NCBI GenBank assembly: GCA_024644775.1
Contig: JAHEHB010000385.1
Span: forward strand, 1 to 5,251
DNA length: 5,251 nucleotides
Reading direction: 5' to 3'
DNA from: Deltaproteobacteria bacterium
GTDB lineage: Bacteria > Desulfobacterota > Desulfobacteria > Desulfobacterales > SURF-15
Positions 1-5,251 of the stretch are shown piece by piece. A model generated the notes under the pieces. That model saw nothing but the letters and a program-made list of their open reading frames with translations. It did no database searches and was not told the origin of the DNA. The translations under genes were made by a program, and so were the position numbers. How positions within the stretch are numbered: the stretch's first letter is position 1; each line of letters opens with the position of its first letter.

Positions 1-698
1 ATAAGTCGGGGGTAGCCTTCGGATAACAAATATATCTCAAAAATCGCGTTCGAATCAAAAATCTCCCACTCTGAACCTGCTACGCTCAGATGGTGCAAAA
101 TATATTCTTTTGTTTCATCCTTCGATAAGGGATGGAGTTTGTAACTGTGGATATTCTCTGTGGCCAAAAACTGGCCATGGGCCCGGGATAAAATATCACC
201 GAACTCACTTTGACCGACAAACAAAACACTCAGTAGTTTTGTTTTCTGCCGGTCCATTCTTGAGAGGTAAAGTATCTTCTCAAAAACGCCTGGTTTCAGT
301 AGGTGTGACTCATCGATGATGAGTGAGGCTTTTTTATTTTGTTCGTGAGCATTGTTCAGAAACTGTCTAAAATGAAATACAAAATCTTCGAAGTTTTTGA
401 ATACGTTATTCAATTTGAAAGCAGCAGCAACGCTGTTAAAAAAGTCGAGCTCATCCAGAGTGCTATGACCCACCATTGCGATGATACACCGGTCTTCAAG
501 CAATTGTGTTAGAGCGTTTACCATCGTGGTCTTTCCAACACCCACATCGCCCGTCAGAGATAGCAATCCCTGACTAGATAAAATACCGTTTTTTAAATCG
601 GCAAGTATATGTATGTAATTTTCCCCCAGCCAGTAATAATCATCATCCAGACCTGACGGGAAGGGCTTTGATTTGAAATGATAGTGGTAACGATACAT
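1..698 (-). CDS. GspA/ExeA-like AAA ATPase, C-terminus cut by window edge
   Basis: I translated this by hand from the minus strand; it stays open for 232 codons to the left edge. The N-terminus has the ExeA/GspA pattern: a Phe-Lys-x-Lys-Pro-Phe stretch (residues 8-13), then a Trp-Leu-Gly-Glu segment (23-26) before the ATPase core. Walker A is GDVGVGKTT (50-58). Walker B is SLIIDESH (125-132), with D129 and E130 as the likely Mg-binding and catalytic acids. FVGQSE (160-165) matches the family's sensor region, and YPRL (229-232) is where the usual 'G-x-P-R' of the lid domain begins. Family members power secretin assembly (GspA/ExeA) or serve other regulatory or mobile-element roles. The missing C-terminus, which might carry a peptidoglycan-binding domain, would decide between these. 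The start is supported by AGGAG nine bases upstream. The gene follows the TAXI gene on the same strand after 112 bp, so co-transcription is possible. ATPase identity is near certain; the cellular role is not. Confidence 0.88.
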   Translation of the reverse strand, partial: MYRYHYHFKSKPFPSGLDDDYYWLGENYIHILADLKNGILSSQGLLSLTGDVGVGKTTMVNALTQLLEDRCIIAMVGHSTLDELDFFNSVAAAFKLNNVFKNFEDFVFHFRQFLNNAHEQNKKASLIIDESHLLKPGVFEKILYLSRMDRQKTKLLSVLFVGQSEFGDILSRAHGQFLATENIHSYKLHPLSKDETKEYILHHLSVAGSEWEIFDSNAIFEIYLLSEGYPRL

Positions 699-810
699 GT
701 CACCAGACTCCTATTGAACACGCCTGACGGCTATGTTCTCGATTCATAATTGATTGGATCGAAGACAGGAAAAAATCCAAAATACATCTATCAAAACCGA
801 AAAATAGTTT
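699..810 (-). other. Spacer between TAXI gene and ATPase gene
   Basis: This 112-bp gap separates two co-directional genes. I see no strong GC-rich hairpin followed by a T-run on the minus strand, so read-through from the binding-protein gene into the ATPase gene is possible. The only clear signal is the AGGAG ribosome binding site just ahead of the ATPase start. Confidence 0.4.
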
Positions 811-1794
811 TCACCCAAGAATATCCTTTACAGCATCCATAATCGGATTGATCTCAGGAGAACTCTTTTTCGGGGTTGGGGGTCGCTTTTCGATATATTT
901 TTTCACGCAATCGTATTGCTCCCACCCTTTTAGTGGAAACTTAAGATCAACTTGTTTCCATTTCGAATGCCCATTTTCTCCAAGCCAGTCAATGTTATCT
1001 GAAAGAATTTTTGCGAATCTTCCGACGTACTCGCAATTTGCTCTTCTAAAGTTAAAGGCGACAAGAACAGCTTTTACTGCTACTGTTGTTACTGGCTTAG
1101 TTTGCCATTGGTAGGTATTTGCCGGTATTTCAACTTTCGGGTAGAACTCGGTGATGCTTTTATTCAAAACCGGAATGAAGGCGAGACCATCTTCCGCGGT
1201 TACATCTTCTCTAAATAGTTTTACTGGAAGGCCGGCAACATAGAACATTGCATCGATTCTTCCTGCCTTCAATTCCGTGAGAGCGTCTCCGGTGCCGATC
1301 GTGACCATTTCCTTAGGCCGAATATCTGACACCTCAAAAAAAAGTCTGGCAGTTAAGTAGGTGCCGCTTCCTTCTTTCCCAATGGCCACTCTTTTATCCG
1401 TTAAATCATCGAAATTCGAGATATCTTTTCGGCCAAGCAAATGGACCTCTTCGTTATATAAAGGAAAAACCAGCCTGGTTTTCTTCGCCACTCTTTTTAA
1501 AACAGGATTTGTTTGAACGCGTGAAATGAAGGCTAAAACGTCGGATTGAACGATGCCCATTTGCGTGTGAGGTCTTTTGTAAACGGCATAAATATTTTCA
1601 ATCGAGCCTTTAGAAGAAATCACATTAAGGTCTATACCCTGTTGTTCTACAAGATTTTTTAGATTTAAGCCAAACTGATAATAGGTGCCTTTCGTTCCAC
1701 CGGTGATGATGCCCATTTTTTGAGCACAGGCCGGAAAGGCTACCGATGAGACCAAGAATAAAACTAAAAGAAATATCCAAAATCCTTTTTTCAT
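811..1794 (-). CDS. TAXI-family TRAP transporter solute-binding protein
   Basis: This is a 327-residue periplasmic binding protein, a usual length for the TAXI branch of TRAP transporter receptors. These capture a solute for a sodium- or proton-driven membrane partner. Residues 1-24 form a signal peptide: MKK, a hydrophobic core at 5-19, and a likely signal peptidase I cut after Ala-Cys-Ala (22-24). Cys23 does not sit in a good lipobox. Family signatures are TGGTKGTYY (31-39), GSIEN (63-67), GIVQSD (80-85), GKEGSGTY (139-146) and the AMFYVAGLP stretch (182-190). The C-terminal tail (305-316) is rich in Pro, Lys and Ser. The frame extends upstream to 1929, but I chose the start at 1794: it has AAAGGAG about eight bases ahead and puts the signal peptide at the N-terminus, whereas the longer form would bury it behind 45 residues. 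The substrate cannot be told. No DctQ/DctM-type membrane subunit is visible on either side, so it may be an orphan receptor or have its partner elsewhere. Confidence 0.92.
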   Translation of the reverse strand: MKKGFWIFLLVLFLVSSVAFPACAQKMGIITGGTKGTYYQFGLNLKNLVEQQGIDLNVISSKGSIENIYAVYKRPHTQMGIVQSDVLAFISRVQTNPVLKRVAKKTRLVFPLYNEEVHLLGRKDISNFDDLTDKRVAIGKEGSGTYLTARLFFEVSDIRPKEMVTIGTGDALTELKAGRIDAMFYVAGLPVKLFREDVTAEDGLAFIPVLNKSITEFYPKVEIPANTYQWQTKPVTTVAVKAVLVAFNFRRANCEYVGRFAKILSDNIDWLGENGHSKWKQVDLKFPLKGWEQYDCVKKYIEKRPPTPKKSSPEINPIMDAVKDILG

Positions 1795-1905
1795 GAGTAT
1801 CGCTCCTTTCCTTGATGATTCCCGATGCCCTCCAAATCTTCGAATTTTAGATTTTGGCGGGGATGTTGAGGGCAGAATTCGCGGATCGTATTCGATTTGT
1901 TTGGT

Positions 1906-1933
1906 ATTACAAATCAGCATTGATGTCAATCAA
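1906..1933 (-). promoter_or_regulatory. Candidate promoter for the TAXI gene
   Basis: On the minus strand, TTGATT (1933-1928, 4 of 6 to the -35 consensus) is followed after 16 bases by TGTAAT (1911-1906, 5 of 6 to the -10 consensus). A start near 1899 would give a leader of about 100 bases before the ATG at 1794. An alternative -35, TTGACA (1929-1924), is perfect but has no good -10 at normal spacing. This is pattern matching only. Confidence 0.3.
1920..1933. promoter_or_regulatory. FNR-type operator upstream of the TAXI gene
   Basis: Positions 1920-1933 read TTGAT GTCA ATCAA, an exact match to the FNR consensus TTGAT-N4-ATCAA and a perfect inverted repeat in its arms. It lies about 125 bases upstream of the TAXI start. 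FNR is an oxygen-sensing member of the CRP/FNR family; other family members recognise related palindromes. If the candidate promoter at 1906-1933 is right, the site overlaps its -35 and spacer, which would favour repression. Activation would need a start near 1885, and the -10 there is poor. Confidence 0.45.
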
Positions 1934-2474
1934 ATAGAAATGGACGTATCAACGCGCTAACAACAATTCGCTGCGATTCTATCTTTTTTGTGTCGTAGGA
2001 TCGCATTGTTGATGGACAAATTCATTCCATTGACCCATTACTGTATTGTACTGAATACCAAAATCTTATGGGAATTGTCAATCAATCGACGGTATGATTT
2101 TTACATAATTTTTATGGAGCCCCTTGTGCACTTACGAATCTTCCTGGCCCATGCCGACCACGATACAATCCACCTTTCATCTGTCAAAGACTTGACGAAA
2201 TTTTGACTCCAGAGAATACCGAACCTATTATCTGCACCGGATTCAATCTTTTGAAATCAATAGAACTTAACGTAGCTTACCATTTTGGCGTGATTCTTGC
2301 TGAGAAGTTGGTGATGTTGGTATTGTTTTGATATCGTATGGCAGTTCCGGTTTTCTGATGAATCATGGACAGCCTATTCGTCTTCACCTTTTTCACTGCC
2401 TCCGACAACTTTGAAACCTTTTATAGAGGGGGCATTTTATCGTTTCAAGCGGCCGCATACAAGGAGCATCATAA
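1934..2474. other. Long intergenic stretch, no convincing gene
   Basis: About 540 bases lie between the divergent TAXI and zinc-ribbon genes. Both strands are broken by stops. A 72-codon plus-strand frame (1988-2206) uses a TTG start with no ribosome binding site and resembles nothing I know. A 75-codon frame from 2365 overlaps the zinc-ribbon gene in another phase. The only repeat I noticed is a second copy of TGTCAATCAA at 2076-2085; the first copy (1924-1933) is part of the FNR-type site. The stretch is large for promoters alone and could hide a small RNA or a decayed gene, but I see no direct evidence for either. Confidence 0.5.
2411..2440 (+). promoter_or_regulatory. Weak candidate promoter for the zinc-ribbon gene
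   Basis: TTGAAA (2411-2416) is followed after 18 bases by TTTTAT (2435-2440), each 4 of 6 or better to the sigma-70 consensus, about 35 bases before the zinc-ribbon start. It is the best-placed candidate but is not distinctive. Confidence 0.2.
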
Positions 2475-2669
2475 ATGTTCAAATTCTTTGGTTTTAAAAA
2501 AAATGATAATGGAAATTTCGCGACTCAATGCCCTTCTTGCAAGGGATATGTACGGAGTGATGAAATTGAATGTACCCACTGTGGGATTTTAGTTAACCCA
2601 CGCCGAAGTAGACCTGAGATGACCGAAAAATCCCACAAACAGGTCATTTCAGAAAATAAGGCTGCTTAG
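2475..2669 (+). CDS. Small zinc-ribbon protein
   Basis: This is a 64-residue protein. Cys19-x2-Cys22 and Cys33-x2-Cys36 (CPSC and CTHC, ten residues between the pairs) form a classic four-cysteine zinc ribbon, probably binding one Zn ion. The N-terminus (MFKFFGFKK) is short, hydrophobic and basic. The C-terminal third (from about residue 42) is polar, rich in Arg, Lys, Glu and Ser, and probably disordered. The start is well supported by AAGGAG eight bases upstream. It is the only plus-strand gene here and stands alone, so its context gives no role. Small ribbons of this kind bind nucleic acid or protein partners, but nothing in the sequence chooses between them. A longer frame in another phase (2365-2592) overlaps it but lacks the motif and a ribosome site. 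I am fairly confident the gene is real; its function is unknown. Confidence 0.75.
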   Translation: MFKFFGFKKNDNGNFATQCPSCKGYVRSDEIECTHCGILVNPRRSRPEMTEKSHKQVISENKAA

Positions 2670-2704
2670 GCCAAGGCGCCGATTCCAGAAAACACATCCG
2701 CACA

Positions 2705-2731
2705 CCTGAAATCAGGCATCCTGTTATTTTT
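2705..2731 (+). terminator. Weak stem-loop with T-rich tail between convergent genes
   Basis: CCTG-AAAT-CAGG (2705-2716) can fold into a short four-base-pair hairpin. A T-rich run (2724-2731) lies a few bases downstream on the plus strand. It is placed to end zinc-ribbon transcription, but the stem is short and the T-run is not adjacent, so this is a tentative call. The rest of the 79-bp convergent spacer shows nothing stronger. Confidence 0.22.
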
Positions 2732-2748
2732 GAATCTATTGTCCAACT

Positions 2749-3462
2749 TCAACGAAAAATACGGGGTTGAGGACGCCACTTGGAGTGGTTGACAGGAGAT
2801 GGGGTTTCAAAGCACTCGATCAGATCACCAATTTTAGCTCTATTCCAATTCGGAATATGAATTCCGACTTGTTGGCCGGCTTTACCTACCTTAACCGCTT
2901 TTTTTTCAATTTGCAGGGAATCTATCTTTCCGATGTAGGCGGGTCCCATGGCAGTTATGACTCGAAAATCTTTTCCTAACGCCATCGTTCCGTAGGTAAT
3001 CTCACAACCAATAATCATACCTTTACCGGTTTTAAAGATAGCAACTATCTTTGCGTTTCCGATAATGGTTTCTTCGGGTTCCCGCGTTACTAGAGTTTGG
3101 CAGATCTTTTCAATATCTCTCGATAGTTTGTAGATCACATCATAGAGTCGCACCTCGACACCTGATTCAGTAATCTGCTTATCGAGTTTTGATGCAACCC
3201 CTACATTGAATCCAACCACCAAATTGCTTCCCGTTTGCGCCATGAAAAGATCTGATTTTGAAACCGGTCCCACCCCTTCTTGAATGATCTTTATTTCCAC
3301 CCCCGGAACGTTTATGTAATGAAGACTTGTGCGAATCGCTTCTACGGTTCCTGCCACATCGCATTTTATTACAAGTTCTAAAACCTGCGGTTCCGCGGAT
3401 ACTGCCGTTTTCTCGGGTCTCTCTGTGGCTGCAATATGTTTTCCTCGTTTCTTATGCGTCAT
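2749..3462 (-). CDS. Free-standing IF2 C-terminal-half protein (domains C1-C2, no GTPase)
   Basis: This 237-residue protein aligns by eye with the last two domains of bacterial translation initiation factor IF2. Residues 26-123 match domain C1: LVIKCDVAGTVEAI (30-43, IF2 'IKADVQGSVEAL'), GVGPVSKSD (63-71), VVGFNV (82-87) and VRLYDVIY (104-111). Residues 130-219 match C2, an EF-Tu domain-2-like barrel: ETIIGNAKI (131-139), GCEITYG (152-158), the GKIDSL turn (178-183) and IGDLIECFE (211-219). The G domain, domain II and N-terminal region are absent, with only a basic 25-residue leader ahead. In C2, IF2's usual Lys-Arg-Phe is Gln-Ile-Glu (184-186) and its Glu-Cys-Gly is Gln-Val-Gly (198-200), positions I recall as implicated in fMet-tRNA binding. 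The frame extends to 3540, but the start at 3462 has GGAGAAGG six bases upstream and avoids overlapping the rhodanese gene. It follows that gene by 43 bp, so an operon is likely. An intact start and end argue against a decayed infB. Its role is unknown; ribosome or tRNA binding is inference. Confidence 0.85.
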   Translation of the reverse strand: MTHKKRGKHIAATERPEKTAVSAEPQVLELVIKCDVAGTVEAIRTSLHYINVPGVEIKIIQEGVGPVSKSDLFMAQTGSNLVVGFNVGVASKLDKQITESGVEVRLYDVIYKLSRDIEKICQTLVTREPEETIIGNAKIVAIFKTGKGMIIGCEITYGTMALGKDFRVITAMGPAYIGKIDSLQIEKKAVKVGKAGQQVGIHIPNWNRAKIGDLIECFETPSPVNHSKWRPQPRIFR

Positions 3463-3505
3463 ATCCGGCCTTCTCCAATACCAAAGCGTGACACAGAATA
3501 TAAAT

Positions 3506-5119
3506 CTAGTAAACATAGGTACGAAATGTAATCGTGTCATCTTTTTTTATTTGTTCCACTAAAGCGATTTCCCACTCAAGATAATCCATCATGGCTTTTT
3601 CAGGCGCCTCTTTGTGTTCATACGGCTTGTACCAGACATCATTTACGGGTGAAAGCGCATGCACCATTCCGTTTTCTGTCGGCAACCCAGCCTGAATCCA
3701 AGCGTTGGTCCCCCCGTCCACTATTTTTACCGGAATATCCGGCCGGTTACCCCGCACATCTTTTACCGCTAAATTAGCAAGAATCCCATCCGGGGAGGTC
3801 AGAACAAACATTTTTGTTTTTAAAATTTGCTCAAGGTCCACCGACAGTCTACTACGTACGCACCATACAGCCCCTGGAATATGACACGCCTTATATTGAC
3901 GACTCGTGGCGAAATCAATCACGGTGACAGTTTTATCGGAATTAAGAAACCATTCAAGCCCAACAGGAGAAATGATCGCTTCCTTTTTAAAACCCGAAAT
4001 GGTGGGGGTATGCAATCCTTGAGTCAATGCTTCATTACGGATTCCTCCTGAAAGCACAAACACATCGACCCAACCCATTTGGATGAGCCATGAGGCGGTC
4101 ATCGTTGCTCGAATCTCATTGTCATCAACAAGCACCACTCTTGCATTTCTCGTAACGACATATTCGTCGGTGGCCTGAACCAGCTGCCCTCCCGGAGCGT
4201 TTCGAGATCCTACGACATGACCCTGTTCAAACTCTTCCGGCAAACGTACATCCAGGATATAAAGTGTTCGATATTCTGATTCTTTTCTCCAGGTTTTCAA
4301 TGTGTCACGGCCCACCCGTTTTACGCCAAAACGCCGGGCCAACTTTGCTGCATGCGCTTTCGCCTTATTCACGTTATCTTTTGAGGGATCGGGGGCATTT
4401 CTGTCCTTACCAACCTCAAGATCGAAGCCGGCCAAATGCCATCCCATGGTACCATTTTTCAGCGCAGCAACAGGATTCGGAACTCCGGCATTGATCAATG
4501 ACTGCGCCCCGATAATACTCCGCGTGCGACCGGCACAGTTTATGATAACCTGGCTTTCGGTATCCGGTACCAGATCGAAAAACCGATGGACCAGCTCGGC
4601 TCCCGGCACATTGATTGCGCCGGGTATGCTCATACGCCGATATTCCTCTTTCGGTCGGGCGTCAAAAATGAAAAGATTTTCATTTGACTCCATTTTTGTT
4701 TTGAGTTCCATGGCTGTAATTCGCGGTGTATCATAGGTTGTTTCTATGAACTCCCCAAATGCTTTGCTGAGGACATTAACCCCTGAGAAAAGCTCAAATC
4801 CCGCTGTTCGCCACGCACCAATGCCGCCTTTTAATATGGAAAGGTTCGAATAACCAAAGTCAGTCAATCGTTCGGCTGCTTTTTCTCCTAAATATAGAGG
4901 ATCCGACCGACCATTATCCACGAGTATGATTGGTGTTGTAACTCGAGGAATTAGATCGGCGATATTAAGCTCCATCCGACTCAAAGGCATACAACATGAT
5001 AGAAGTATGTGGGCCTTTGAATATTCACCGTGCTCGCGAACGTCAATGAGTGCGAATTCCTCTCCTTTTTTTATCACCTCAATGACCTCTGCTGGGGAAA
5101 CATATTTAGCCATTCGCAT
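3506..5119 (-). CDS. Four-domain rhodanese-like sulfurtransferase
   Basis: This 537-residue cytoplasmic protein (no signal peptide seen) consists of four rhodanese modules at about 7-112, 133-236, 268-372 and 382-482. Each has the ALIDVRExxEY / IFDARPKEEY / ILDVRLPEEF / VIDFATSRQY strand and a closing Gly-Gly segment. Rhodaneses move sulfane sulfur through a cysteine persulfide. Only module 2 keeps the catalytic loop, NCAGRTRS with Cys195. The equivalent positions are Asp68 (module 1), Asp332 (module 3) and Thr441 (module 4), so these should be catalytically dead and perhaps structural or regulatory. I recall related four-module rhodaneses with the same Cys-Ala-Gly-Arg-Thr-Arg-Ser-Ile-Ile loop in Proteobacteria, some near cysteine dioxygenase genes. 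Two ATGs, at 5119 and 5113, share one AGAAGGA site; the second gives MAKYVS and is equally plausible. The C-terminal 55 residues are charged and lie outside the modules. The IF2-like gene follows after 43 bp. The sulfur donor and acceptor are unknown. Confidence 0.92.
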   Translation of the reverse strand: MRMAKYVSPAEVIEVIKKGEEFALIDVREHGEYSKAHILLSCCMPLSRMELNIADLIPRVTTPIILVDNGRSDPLYLGEKAAERLTDFGYSNLSILKGGIGAWRTAGFELFSGVNVLSKAFGEFIETTYDTPRITAMELKTKMESNENLFIFDARPKEEYRRMSIPGAINVPGAELVHRFFDLVPDTESQVIINCAGRTRSIIGAQSLINAGVPNPVAALKNGTMGWHLAGFDLEVGKDRNAPDPSKDNVNKAKAHAAKLARRFGVKRVGRDTLKTWRKESEYRTLYILDVRLPEEFEQGHVVGSRNAPGGQLVQATDEYVVTRNARVVLVDDNEIRATMTASWLIQMGWVDVFVLSGGIRNEALTQGLHTPTISGFKKEAIISPVGLEWFLNSDKTVTVIDFATSRQYKACHIPGAVWCVRSRLSVDLEQILKTKMFVLTSPDGILANLAVKDVRGNRPDIPVKIVDGGTNAWIQAGLPTENGMVHALSPVNDVWYKPYEHKEAPEKAMMDYLEWEIALVEQIKKDDTITFRTYVY

Positions 5120-5251
5120 TAATTCCTTCTTTAGTTTGGATGCATTTTAAAACCTGGCGGGCAAGTATTTTCTTTTTTAATCGGGGAGCATACATCTTGA
5201 AGACATGATTTTTCTGCGTATCAAACCCGTTGACGTATAGCCTCCGGATCG
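5106..5251 (-). CDS. Possible C-terminal end of an unidentified upstream gene
   Basis: One minus-strand frame is open from the right edge for 47 codons and stops at a TAA (5108-5106) that overlaps the rhodanese start by 14 bp (or 8 bp if translation begins at 5113). Short overlaps like this are typical of translationally coupled operon genes, and the other two minus-strand frames are closed earlier. The visible peptide is basic and ends ...TKEGINANG. I do not recognise it. An open frame of this length can arise by chance (roughly one in ten), so the call rests mainly on the overlap. The alternative is that this is the untranslated leader and promoter region of the rhodanese gene. Confidence 0.4.
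   Translation of the reverse strand, partial: IRRLYVNGFDTQKNHVFKMYAPRLKKKILARQVLKCIQTKEGINANG

Noticed and set aside
1795..1929. 45-residue upstream extension of the TAXI protein
   Set aside because: It would place the signal peptide internally. The ATG at 1794 has its own AAAGGAG site, and the extension covers the promoter and FNR-type site.
2014..2080. Long-range inverted repeat GACAAATTC ... GAATTGTC
   Set aside because: It is an eight-base-pair stem with a bulge and a loop of about 50 bases in AT-rich DNA, too weak to call a structure.
1988..2206. 72-codon plus-strand frame
   Set aside because: It has a TTG start with no ribosome binding site and shows no recognisable motif; it is probably a chance frame.
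2365..2592. 75-codon plus-strand frame overlapping the zinc-ribbon gene
   Set aside because: It lacks a ribosome site and has no motif, while the other phase encodes a clear CxxC...CxxC protein behind AAGGAG.
3463..3540. 26-residue extension of the IF2-like protein, overlapping the rhodanese end
   Set aside because: The extra residues resemble no part of IF2, and the start at 3462 has a well-spaced GGAGAAGG.
4302..4736. 144-codon plus-strand frame opposite the rhodanese gene
   Set aside because: It lies wholly antisense to well-conserved rhodanese modules and has no recognisable product, so it is a shadow frame.
1..5251. CRISPR arrays, tRNA or rRNA genes, insertion-sequence ends, transposases
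   Set aside because: I saw no regularly spaced repeats, cloverleaf-like sequence, rRNA motifs or transposase. The ExeA-like ATPase alone does not indicate a transposon, because its N-terminus fits the GspA/ExeA type.

Overview
The window holds four well-supported genes on the minus strand, one small gene on the plus strand, and a possible gene fragment at the right edge. The mix (TAXI-type TRAP solute-binding protein, GspA/ExeA-like AAA ATPase, four-domain rhodanese, moderate GC, Shine-Dalgarno sites ahead of every gene) suggests a Gram-negative bacterium. Desulfobacterota or a related anaerobic or sulfur-metabolising proteobacterial lineage is my best guess. This is inferred from gene types only; there is no rRNA or other taxonomic marker.

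Left block, minus strand (1-1794). A periplasmic TAXI-family solute-binding protein (811-1794) is followed after 112 bp by an ExeA/GspA-like ATPase that runs off the left edge (1-698). Upstream of the binding-protein gene is an exact match to the FNR consensus palindrome (1920-1933), overlapping a plausible promoter. This suggests redox control. No TRAP membrane subunit is visible.

Middle (1930-2748). About 545 bp without a convincing gene leads to a 64-residue zinc-ribbon protein on the plus strand (2475-2669). That gene converges on the right block across a short spacer with a weak stem-loop.

Right block, minus strand (2749-5251). A 537-residue protein made of four rhodanese domains, only one with a catalytic cysteine, is followed after 43 bp by a free-standing protein equivalent to the C-terminal half of translation initiation factor IF2 (domains C1 and C2, with no GTPase domain). 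Several residues of IF2's initiator-tRNA site appear to be replaced in its C2 domain. The two genes look like an operon. A further frame, open from the right edge, ends inside the rhodanese start, so an upstream gene may be translationally coupled. The pairing of a sulfur-handling protein with a GTPase-less IF2 relative is the most unusual thing here and is the candidate for an undescribed system. Its function cannot be read from the sequence.
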